A DNA stretch of 64,000 bases from JAFECT01 sp964432415 (lineage in GTDB: Bacteria > Pseudomonadota > Alphaproteobacteria > Caulobacterales > Caulobacteraceae), in NCBI GenBank assembly GCA_964432415.1, contig CAYSNW010000006.1, forward strand, positions 1-64,000, given 5' to 3'. Shown one piece after another: positions 7,891 to 15,700 of this stretch (its first letter is position 1; each line of letters starts with the position of its first letter). Below the pieces are notes generated by a model that saw only the letters and a program-made list of their open reading frames with translations, searched no databases and was not told where the DNA came from. A program made the translations under genes and the position numbers.

Positions 7891-8583
7891 GTGCACATCG
7901 GTCTGGTCGGCGGCATCGGGGTGGCCGCCACGGTGGTCTATTACCAGCGGCTGGCCGCCGCGGTCGCGGAGAGGGGCGCGGCTCCGCTCGCGCTGACCAT
8001 CGTGCATGGCGACATCCAGGAGCTGATCCGCAACAATCTGGCCGACCGGCGCGAGGAGCAGGCGCGCGCCTTCCTGCCCCTGGTGGAACGGCTGAAGGCG
8101 GCCGGGTGCGACTGCGCGGCCCTGACCTCGCTCGGCGCGCACTTCTGTCTGGAGGAGCTCGAGGCGCTGTCGCCCCTGCCGATCGTCTCGGGCGTGGCGC
8201 CGCTCGACGCCTGGTTCGCCGAGCGCGGCGTCCGGCGCATCGGCCTTCTGGGCACGCGGGTGGTGATGCGCACGCGGCTGTACGGGCAGCTGGCCCGCAC
8301 CGAAGCCCTGGCCCTGGACGACGAGATCGACCGGATCGGACAGACCTACCAGGACGTGGCGGTGGCCGGGGCCTGTACGCCGGCGCAGCGGGCGCTGCTG
8401 CTGGATGCGGGGCGGCGGCTGGTTGAGGCGGGGGCGCAAGCCGTGGTGCTGGCCGGCACCGACCTCAACCTCGCCTTCGACGGTCAGGACCCCGGCTATC
8501 CGGTGATCGACGCCCTGGATGTGCACGTGGCGCTGCTGGCGGACCTGGCGGTGGGCAAAACCCCGCTCGCCGCCGCCGTGTGA
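7891..8583 (+). CDS. Aspartate/glutamate racemase-like protein lacking both catalytic cysteines
   Basis: 230 residues with the fold signatures of the Asp/Glu/hydantoin racemase superfamily: HIGLVGGIGVAATVVYY at the N-terminus, a mid-protein CAALTSLGAHF block and a late VVLAGTDLNLAF block. In active racemases these blocks read like CNTAH and GCTE, with one catalytic Cys each; here Thr and Gly stand at those places. Family membership is supported, racemase activity is doubtful. The GTG start is backed by a strong GGAGGAAAG ribosome site. Confidence 0.75.
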   Translation: MHIGLVGGIGVAATVVYYQRLAAAVAERGAAPLALTIVHGDIQELIRNNLADRREEQARAFLPLVERLKAAGCDCAALTSLGAHFCLEELEALSPLPIVSGVAPLDAWFAERGVRRIGLLGTRVVMRTRLYGQLARTEALALDDEIDRIGQTYQDVAVAGACTPAQRALLLDAGRRLVEAGAQAVVLAGTDLNLAFDGQDPGYPVIDALDVHVALLADLAVGKTPLAAAV

Positions 8584-8606
8584 GGCCGCCGCGCAGGCGG
8601 TGAGCG

Positions 8607-9287
8607 TCACCTCGGGCTACGGTCCCAGACCTCGAACTTCATCGCCCAGTCGGCGGACATTTCGCCGTCGAACGCCTTCGCCAGCGGCCCCGCGGTCCGA
8701 AAGCCGATCAGCCAGCCGTCGACGACCATCGCCCGGAACTGCACGAACACCGCCTGTCCACCGCTGTGGGCGCGGGAGCGGGCGATCAGGACGCGCGGCG
8801 GATGTTCGCGCTCGCCGACGACCTGCTCGCCCCGGGCCGGACCGATACTGGGGTCCGGTTCAAGGTCGGGCCATTCGGACCGGGCTTCGGCGAGGAGGCT
8901 GCTCAGCGCCTCGTCGGCGGTGCGCCCGGCGGGAAGCTTGCGGGCGAAGGTCAGCTCGGCCAGGCCCTGGATGGTGCGGGCGCAGGCCACGTCCTGGCCG
9001 CGCGGCAGGCCCCGGTCGTAGACGATGATCCGGTTGTCCGGCGTCTCGCTGGCGACGAAGCAGGTCATGCCGCTGGGGACGTGGACCAGTTCGGCGACGT
9101 TGCTCACCGTCCGAACCGCGAAATAGCGGGCGGCGCCGGAGTCCTTGATCAGGCGCTCGGCATAGGCCTGCTCATGATCCATCCATTTCGGATCGGGCGG
9201 AGTCGGCTCGGCGTGGGCCGGCGGCGTCCACGCGGCCGAGGCGGCGGCTAGAAGCGCGGCCAGGGCCGCCTTGACGATCGTTCGCAC
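8607..9287 (-). CDS. Secreted protein of unknown function
   Basis: 226 residues from GTG 9287 (signal peptide VRTIVKAALAALLAAASAAW, cleavage after AHA). The mature protein has a single conserved-looking cysteine pair (MTCFVAS and VACARTI) and a C-terminal VFVQFRAMVVDGWLIGFRTAG beta region. No family recognised. An upstream ATG would add 18 Gly/Ser/Pro-rich residues before the signal peptide and is less likely. It diverges from the membrane-protein/XRE pair. Confidence 0.7.
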   Translation of the reverse strand: MRTIVKAALAALLAAASAAWTPPAHAEPTPPDPKWMDHEQAYAERLIKDSGAARYFAVRTVSNVAELVHVPSGMTCFVASETPDNRIIVYDRGLPRGQDVACARTIQGLAELTFARKLPAGRTADEALSSLLAEARSEWPDLEPDPSIGPARGEQVVGEREHPPRVLIARSRAHSGGQAVFVQFRAMVVDGWLIGFRTAGPLAKAFDGEMSADWAMKFEVWDRSPR

Positions 9288-9371
9288 CCGTCCGCTCCCG
9301 ACGCTCGGCGAAGAGTGGCCCGGAAACCGGGGACCGCACAACCGGGGCGCCGACGGAAAGGCTCGGCGGCC

Positions 9372-9421
9372 TGTAAATAGTATTTGACACTCGCCCTGCG
9401 GCCTGTAAAAAACATTTTACA
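9372..9421 (+). promoter_or_regulatory. Promoter with two matching 18-bp operators
   Basis: TGTAAATAGTATTTGACA (9372-9389) and TGTAAAAAACATTTTACA (9404-9421) are two copies of one palindromic pattern, TGTAAA-N5/6-TTTnACA, starting 32 bp apart (about three helical turns). The first contains a -35-like TTGACA (9384-9389); the second covers a -10-like TAAAAA (9406-9411). A repressor bound here would block RNA polymerase. The XRE regulator encoded by the second gene of the operon is the obvious candidate (inference). Confidence 0.7.
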
Positions 9422-9440
9422 GAGTGCAGGGAGTTGCAGC

Positions 9441-9845
9441 GTGACGATCAAATCAAGGCAGGCGCGAATTCTGGCGGGCGCGGGCATTGCGCTTGCGGGC
9501 GCGGTCGCCATCGGACTGGCGGCCGGCGCCGTGAATGTCCTGACGGCAGGCCATCTCGAAACGGGGGTGAAGACCGCGATCATCGCCGCCCTCGTGCTGC
9601 TGGCCTTTCCGGTCTCGATGCCATGGTGGCGGCGGCTGGACGAGATGGCGCGCGAGGCGCACCTCTCCGCCTGGTACTGGGGCGGATCGATCGCCGGCGG
9701 CATGTGCGTGTTGTCCCTGTTGCTCGTGGCCGGGCCGGCCAGCCCCCTGTTTCGCGGCGGCGCCCTGGTCCTGCTGGTCCAGGCGGCAGGCTACGCGATC
9801 TGCTGGCTGGGCTGGTGGATCCTGCGCCGGTCGCGCGCGGCATGA
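9441..9845 (+). CDS. Four-helix membrane protein, partner of XRE regulator
   Basis: 134 residues with four hydrophobic segments (about 10-30, 42-58, 80-98, 105-125) and a short loop with RRLDEMAREAHLSAWYWGG, a feature of small membrane proteins encoded next to YozG-like XRE regulators. The stop overlaps the regulator's ATG (ATGA, 9842-9845). GTG 9441 follows a GGGAG ribosome site and the twin-operator promoter. Function is unknown; context suggests a membrane sensor or target whose expression the regulator controls. Confidence 0.8.
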   Translation: MTIKSRQARILAGAGIALAGAVAIGLAAGAVNVLTAGHLETGVKTAIIAALVLLAFPVSMPWWRRLDEMAREAHLSAWYWGGSIAGGMCVLSLLLVAGPASPLFRGGALVLLVQAAGYAICWLGWWILRRSRAA

Positions 9846-10042
9846 AGAACCGCATTCGCGAAGAACGGACCGCGCGCGGCTGGAGCCAGGGTGATCTTGC
9901 GGACCTGATCGATGTCTCGCGACAGACGATCAACGCCATCGAGGCCGACAAGTATGATCCGTCGCTGCCGGTCGCCTTCAGGCTCGCCGCCCTGTTCGAA
10001 CGCCCCGTTGAACAGATTTTCTCCAATCCGTTCGTGAAGTGA
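9842..10042 (+). CDS. XRE-family transcriptional regulator (66 aa, YozG-like)
   Basis: A minimal helix-turn-helix protein: KNRIREERTARGWSQGDLADLIDVSRQTINAIEADKYDPSLPVAFRLAALFERPVEQIF pattern, with the recognition helix at SRQTINAIE. It consists of almost nothing but the HTH domain, as in YozG-type regulators, which usually sit with a membrane protein and repress their own operon. The start overlaps the stop of the membrane-protein gene by four bases, so the two are translationally coupled. The two 18-bp palindromes at 9372 and 9404 are its probable operators. Confidence 0.9.
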   Translation: MKNRIREERTARGWSQGDLADLIDVSRQTINAIEADKYDPSLPVAFRLAALFERPVEQIFSNPFVK

Positions 10043-10074
10043 CCTGCGGCGCGGCGTGCGTGTGAGGCGCCGGC

Positions 10075-10938
10075 TCAGTCCGGGGTCACCTTCAGACAGG
10101 CCGTCACCGCGTCCCACGCGACAGCTATGCCCGGCGTCTCGAGATGGACCGCCCGGTCGGGCAGGGTCCAGTCCAGAACGCGGGCGCCCCGGACGCGGGC
10201 GGCCAGGGCCGGGTCGTCGAGCGGCGTGGTCATCATCGAGCCGTGGCCCATGCCGCTGACGCTCATGGGGGCCGAGCCGTCGACGGCCAGCTGGATGGTT
10301 CCGCGCACCCGCGGCGCGTTCATGCCCTTGACCATGACGCCCAGCAGCAGGCCGTGGTCGCCCCTGGCGCCCATGACGAGCACGTCGCCCGCGGCGCTGG
10401 GCAGCTCAGCGGCGCAGCCGGGCGGAGCGCCGGGGACACGGTCGGTGAGGACCCAGCCCGGCGCCGCGGCGATGGGGCGCTGGCGCATCGGCGGGGCCTC
10501 GGCGCAGCGGGCGGCGGCCTGGGTCGCCTGGCCGAGGCCGGCGGCGGCGAAGTCGTAGTCCTTGCCCTCGACCGTGACGGTCAGGACCCGGGCGTCGGCG
10601 ACGGCCGCCAGCAGGGCCGGGTCGGCCTGGACCACCAGCACGGAGTCGGAGAGGGCCTGGCGCGCGATCGGGGCGCCGCCATCGACGCGCAGGGTCAGGG
10701 GGACGCTCTGTCCGGTCTTGACCGGCATGCCGGGGGCGAAGAACAGCAGCGAGCGGCCGCCGGCGCGCATGGCCATGACGGCGAACTCCTTTGGCCGGGC
10801 GGGCGGGGCGGCCACGGCGCAGAACTGGTCGCGCCGCACCAGGGTCCAGCCGTCGGGCGCGCCCCCATCGGCGGCCAGCGCGGGGGCGGCCGTGATCAGG
10901 GCGGTCAGGACGGCGGTGAGCTTCTGGAACAGGCGCAT
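10075..10938 (-). CDS. Secreted protein of unknown function
   Basis: 287 residues from ATG 10938, with GGGGGG just upstream and a signal peptide (MRLFQKLTAVLTALITAAPA, cleavage after ALA-AD). The mature part looks like two related halves: WTLVRRDQFCAVAAPP near residue 30 and GWVLTDRVPGAPPGCAAEL near 165, each followed by a beta-rich stretch, suggesting an internal duplication. No family recognised. It lies downstream of the ankyrin gene on the same strand, separated by a 21-bp inverted-repeat element. Confidence 0.7.
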   Translation of the reverse strand: MRLFQKLTAVLTALITAAPALAADGGAPDGWTLVRRDQFCAVAAPPARPKEFAVMAMRAGGRSLLFFAPGMPVKTGQSVPLTLRVDGGAPIARQALSDSVLVVQADPALLAAVADARVLTVTVEGKDYDFAAAGLGQATQAAARCAEAPPMRQRPIAAAPGWVLTDRVPGAPPGCAAELPSAAGDVLVMGARGDHGLLLGVMVKGMNAPRVRGTIQLAVDGSAPMSVSGMGHGSMMTTPLDDPALAARVRGARVLDWTLPDRAVHLETPGIAVAWDAVTACLKVTPD

Positions 10939-10967
10939 GGTCATCCCCCCGGATGTGGCGCGTGACT

Positions 10968-11045
10968 GGGGACACACACCTATTACCCATCGCACCCGCT
11001 GCCAAATCCGGCGCCGACCGTGCCGGGTAATAGGTGTGTGTCCCC
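10968..11045. repeat. GGGGACAC-type inverted repeat, copy 1
   Basis: Perfect 21-bp arms: 10968-10988 (GGGGACACACACCTATTACCC) and its reverse complement at 11025-11045, with a 36-base centre. The right arm ends two bases from the ankyrin gene stop. A related element with 15-base arms (two mismatches) is at 32093-32161. Such GTGTCCCC-ended palindromes resemble REP sequences mobilised by REP-associated transposases, none of which is in the window. Confidence 0.85.
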
Positions 11046-11047
11046 AA

Positions 11048-11659
11048 CTACCCCAGCAGTTCCAGAATCCGCGCCTGTTCGGCCTTCGCCTCGGGCGAGC
11101 CGGAGCCGCCGCGGCCGGTGGTCAGGGTCGCGAGCTTGAGCGGGGTGGAGCCGGAGCCATTACGCCGGTTCGGGTCGGCGCCGGCCTTCAGCAGGGCCTC
11201 GACCACCGAGGCCGAACGGGTGCGCACGGCGATATGCAGCGGCGTGACGGCGCCCATGGCGGCGGCGTTCGGATCGGCGCCGGCGGCGATGAGGGCTTCG
11301 GTAGCTGCGGCCTGGGCGTCGGGGTCCCAGCCGGGAACGGCCGGGTGGCCGGCGGCCGCGGCGTGCAGGGGCCGGTGGCCGCGCCGGTTGGCGGCCTCGA
11401 CGTCGGCGCCCAGGGCGACCAGGCGTGAGATGAGGTCAGCGCGGCAGGCGGCCGCGGCGAAGTGCAGGGCGGTGTCACCGGCGTAGATGTAGCGCAGCAC
11501 CCGGGGGAGGAAGTTCGCCTCAGCCTGCGCGCGGGTGGCGCCCTCGGCGATGGCGGCGCGGGCCAGGGCCGGGTCGGCGGCGAGCAGGGCTTCGATTTCG
11601 GCGTCGTCGCCGCGGTCTATCGCCTCGAACAGGCGGCGCAGCATGGCTGACTGGCTCAT
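11048..11659 (-). CDS. Ankyrin-repeat protein
   Basis: 203 residues with three to four ankyrin repeats: GDTALHFAAAACRADLISRLVALGADVEAANRRGHRPLHAAAAG, then a repeat with GADPNAAAMGAVTPLHIAVRTRSASVVEALLKAGADPNRRN, ending with STPLKLAT. The N-terminus has a further degenerate repeat (DDAEIEALLAADPALARA). No signal peptide, so probably a cytoplasmic protein-binding module. It shares the strand with the hemolysin III gene upstream, from which a hairpin repeat (11664-11714) separates it. Confidence 0.88.
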   Translation of the reverse strand: MSQSAMLRRLFEAIDRGDDAEIEALLAADPALARAAIAEGATRAQAEANFLPRVLRYIYAGDTALHFAAAACRADLISRLVALGADVEAANRRGHRPLHAAAAGHPAVPGWDPDAQAAATEALIAAGADPNAAAMGAVTPLHIAVRTRSASVVEALLKAGADPNRRNGSGSTPLKLATLTTGRGGSGSPEAKAEQARILELLG

Positions 11660-11663
11660 GGTT

Positions 11664-11714
11664 CAGAGCCCGTCCGGGCGCAAAAGTGAGGACCACTTTT
11701 GCATGACAGGCTCA
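11664..11714. repeat. CAAAAGTGG hairpin repeat, copy 1
   Basis: Hairpin with inner arms GCAAAAGTG / CACTTTTGC and outer arms GAGCCcGTC / GACAGGCTC. It overlaps the stop codon of the hemolysin III gene and ends five bases before the ankyrin start. A second copy with the same core but a changed outer stem (GAGCATGTC / GACATGCTC) is at 59046-59095. Confidence 0.85.
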
Positions 11715-12413
11715 GTGCGCCGAGGTCAGGACCACGCCGACCAGCACTGCGGCCCAGTGCACGCCGGCGGCGGCGACCACGTGGCCGTGCCAGATGGCGC
11801 GGGCGAACTTGAGCTTCTTGTTGACGTAGAAGATCACGCCCGAGGTGTAGAGCAGCCCGCCGATCGCCAAGAGCAGCAGGGCCACCCAGGACAGGCCCGC
11901 CAGCATGGGCTTGAACGCGATCAGCACCAGCCAGCCCAGCGCCACATAGACCGCCACCCAGAAGCGGCGGCCCAGGCCCGGGAGGAACAGCTTGCCCAGG
12001 GCGCCGAAGGCCGCGATCGACCAGACGGCGGCGGTCATGCCCCAGGCCCAGGCGCCGGTGAGGCTGTGGGTGGTGAAGGGGGTGTAGGAGCCGGCGATCA
12101 TCAAGAAGATGCCGGCGTGGTCGAGCCGGCGCAGGGTCGGGCGCCAGGCCGGCTTGGCGAAGTTGTAGGCGGTGGAGAAGCCCAGCATCAGCATCAGGCC
12201 CGCCGCATAGACCGCGATGGCCGCGATCTGGCTGAGGCGGCCCATGCCGACCGCCAGGCCCAGCAGGATGCCGCCGCCGAACAGGGCGAAGACCAGGCCG
12301 GTGATGTGGACCACAAGGTCGGCGCACTTGGCGGCCGCGGTGGGATAGTGGCGCGGTGGGTGCGGGACCTCTGAATTTTGGGGCGCGGGCAGGTTGGTCG
12401 CGCTGGCGGTCAT
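11712..12413 (-). CDS. Hemolysin III family membrane protein (PAQR-like)
   Basis: 233 residues with seven predicted membrane helices. It begins with HYPTAAAKCADLVVHITGLVFALFGG and carries the family motifs DHAGIFLMIAGSYTPF (around residue 110) and a C-terminal IWHGHVVAAAGVHW with the clustered histidines expected to bind metal. The family (HlyIII/YqfA, progestin/adipoQ-receptor fold) is widely distributed; hemolytic activity is rarely shown and the true role is probably membrane homeostasis. ATG 12413 was chosen as the start; the upstream in-frame extension is Arg/Pro-rich and crosses the promoter region. Confidence 0.9.
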   Translation of the reverse strand: MTASATNLPAPQNSEVPHPPRHYPTAAAKCADLVVHITGLVFALFGGGILLGLAVGMGRLSQIAAIAVYAAGLMLMLGFSTAYNFAKPAWRPTLRRLDHAGIFLMIAGSYTPFTTHSLTGAWAWGMTAAVWSIAAFGALGKLFLPGLGRRFWVAVYVALGWLVLIAFKPMLAGLSWVALLLLAIGGLLYTSGVIFYVNKKLKFARAIWHGHVVAAAGVHWAAVLVGVVLTSAH

Positions 12414-12751
12414 GGCGGGTCCCCGGAGTTGGGATGAGCTTGTCACAGCCGTCGGCGGCGAAAAAGGGGCGGGCGCGGTTTGGCGCAACGCTGTGATGTG
12501 GAAGCCGCGTAGGCGCGACACGCGGGCGATCAGACCTGCCCCATGGCGTGTTTTCCGTCCGATATCGCGCAACGGTTAAGCTTAATCTTCAGGGCGATTA
12601 TGTCAAAAATACAATCCTGATCAGTCAATCGACGAACCATCCACCGTAATATCACGCTCACAGAACGCTGTATTCTTGCGCTGTGGCGCCCTGGGGGGTA
12701 AGCGGAGCCTGTCACAGGTCCGTATTGAGACCTGCGTCCGGGGGTTATTAC
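12414..12751. other. A+T-richer divergent promoter region
   Basis: 338 bases between the hemolysin III gene (minus) and the giant autotransporter (plus). From 12570 to 12680 base composition drops clearly; TTAAGCTTAA (12576-12585) is a perfect 10-bp palindrome. No gene is seen. Promoters of both genes are expected here. Confidence 0.5.
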
Positions 12752-15700
12752 GTGAAGTTTTCCGGCCTGGGGCTGTTCGCCCGCGCTGCGTCGCGCGTGT
12801 TTTCGTCTGTTTTCGGCAAGCGCGAGACCGGGCCCAGGCGGCTGCCGCTGGCCCTGCTGCTGGCGACCATAGCCGCGATGGCGGCGGCCTCCCCGGCGGC
12901 GGCGTCCTCGCCGGTCCTGACCCCCAACCTGGCCGATCCCAACGACAGCACGCCGCTGTTCCAGGGCGCCCCGGGCCAGAGCGACTACATCATGCACACC
13001 TATGTGTTCAACAACGGGCTGGGGACCTCCTCGGGGACCTACACCCTGACTTGGCACATGCCCTCGGGCGTGACGGTCACCGCGATCTCGGGCTCGGGCT
13101 TTTCCTGTACGCTGAACGCCACGACCCCGACCTGCAGCAGCTCCCAGGCGCTCGGCGCCTTCTCGGGCGGCCCGTCGGTCGTGCTGACCATGTCGATCGA
13201 CCCGAACATCACCTCCAGCGGCCCGGTCACCGTGAACCCCACGGTCGACGTCAGCGGCGGCGGCAATTCCTCGACCATAAGCGACACCAGCCACACGTTC
13301 CAGATCACGGCCAACCGGCCGAGCTTCTCGACGGCGTTCTCGCCCACCAGCATCGCGCCGGGCGCGACCTCGACCCTGACCTACACGGTGTCGAACTCGG
13401 CGGGGAACTTCATCAACCTGCACAACATCTCGACCAGTTCGAGCTTCCCCTCGGGCCTGGTGATCGCGCCGACGCCGAACCTGACCAACAGCTGCGGCGG
13501 CACGGCCACGGCGACGGCGGGCGCAGGCAGCCTGACCTTCAGCGGCGTCACCCTGGCGCCCGGGACCAACTGCACGATCAGCGCCAGCGTCACGGCCGCC
13601 AGCGGCGGCGCCTACGCCTATGCGCCGGTGGCCACCTCCACCGAGACCGCTTCGCGCACGGCGGCGAGCAAGACCCTGACCGTTGTGGCGCCCCCGACCG
13701 TAATCTCCATCAGCCCGACGGCCGGCCCGACCGCCGGCGGCACGAGCGTGGTGATCACCGGCACGAACCTGACGGCCGCCACGGCCGTGACCTTCGGCGC
13801 GACCGCGGCGACCAGCTTCACGGTCAACAGCGCGACCCAGATCACCGCGACCAGCCCGGCGGGCGCGGCCGGCACGTCGGACATCACCGTCACCACCGGC
13901 AACGGGACAAGCGCCACCGGCGCGGCCGACCAGTTCACCTGGGTCCCGGCCCCGACCGTGACCTCGATCTCGCCGACGAGCGGCCCGGCCACGGGCGGCA
14001 CGACGGTCACCATCACCGGAACGGGCTTCTCCACCGCGACGGCGGTCACCTTCGGCGCGACACCGGCCACCGGCTATACGCTGAACAGCAACACCCAGAT
14101 CACGGCGACGGCGCCGGCGGGAACCGGCACGGTCGACGTACGCGTGACCGGCGTCGGAGGAACCAGCGCGACCTCGGCCGCGGACCATTACACCTATATC
14201 GCGGCGCCTGTGGTGACCTCGGTCAGCCCGACGGCCGGTCCGACCGCCGGCGGCACGACCGTCACCATCACCGGTACGGGCTTCCTCTTCTCCACGGCGG
14301 TGACCTTCGGCGCGACCCCGGCCACCAGCTACTCGGTCATCAGCTCCACCCAGATCACCGCAGTCAGCCCGGCGAACGCGGGCACGGTCGACATCCGGGT
14401 GACCACCAGCGGCGGAACCAGCGCGACCAGCGCGGCCGACCAGTTCACCTATGTGGCGCAGCCCACGCTCTCCCTGGTCACCCCGAGGTCGGGTCCCTCG
14501 AGCGGCGGCACGACCCTGTTCCTGACGGGCACGGGCTTCACCGCCGCCTCGACCGTATCCTTCGGCGGGACACCGGCGAGCAGCGTCACCGTCGGCAGCG
14601 CGACCTCGATCATCGCGACCGCGCCGGCGGGCTCCGGCACGGTGGATGTGCGCGTGGCCACGGAGGGCGGGACCAGCGCGACCTTCGCGGGCGACACCTT
14701 CACCTTCTACCCGGTCCCCACGATCACCTCGATCAGCCCCGCCAGCGGCTCGACCGCCGGCGGCACGAGCGTGACCATCACGGGCACGAACCTCTCAAGC
14801 ACCTCGGCGGTGTCCTTCGGGGGCACGGGGGCGACTTACGCGATCAACAGCGATACCTCGGTCACGGCCACGGCTCCGGCCGGGACCGGCACGGTGGACC
14901 TGCGGGTGACCACCATCGGCGGAACCAGCGCGACCAGCGCGGCCGACCAGTTCACCTACGTCACCGGACCCGCGGTGACGTCGATCAGCCCGAGCAGCGG
15001 CCCGGCCGCCGGGGGCACGAGCGTGACCATCACGGGCACGGGCTTCACCGGCGCCACCGCCGTCAAATTCGGCGCGATCGCGGCTACGAGCTTCACGGTC
15101 AACAGCGCGACCCAGATCACGGCGACCAGCCCGGCGAACGCGGGCACGCTCGACGTCCGCGTGACCACCCCGGGCGGAACCAGCGCGACCAGTCCGGCTG
15201 ACCAGTTCACCTTTGTGGCGCAGCCCAGCGTGACCTCGATCAGCCCCACTGCCGGCCCGACCAGCGGCGGCACGACCGTGACCATCACGGGCGCCAACCT
15301 GCTCAGCGCGACGGCGGTGACCTTCGGCGCGACGCCGGCGACCAGCTACACGGTCAACAGCGCGACCTCGATCACGGCCACGGCTCCGGCCGGCGCCGGC
15401 ACGGTCGACCTGCGGGTGACCACCACGGGCGGAACCAGCTCGACCTCGGCCGCCGACCAGTACACCTATGTGGCGGCGCCTTCGGTCACCTCGATCAGCC
15501 CGTCGGCCGGCCCGTCCGCCGGCGGCGCGACCGTGACGATCACGGGCACGAATTTCGCCGGCGCCACGGCGGTGACCTTCGGCGCGACGCCGGCGGCGAG
15601 CTTCACGGTCAACAGCAACACCCAGATCACGGCGACCTCGCCGGCGGGCGTCGGCACGGTCGACCTGCGGGTGACCAGCGTCGGCGGAACCAGCGCGACC

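Noticed and set aside
4858..12413. Cluster of secreted proteins as a prophage or secretion-system island
   Set aside because: No phage structural, integrase or secretion-ATPase gene is present, and base composition matches the rest of the window.
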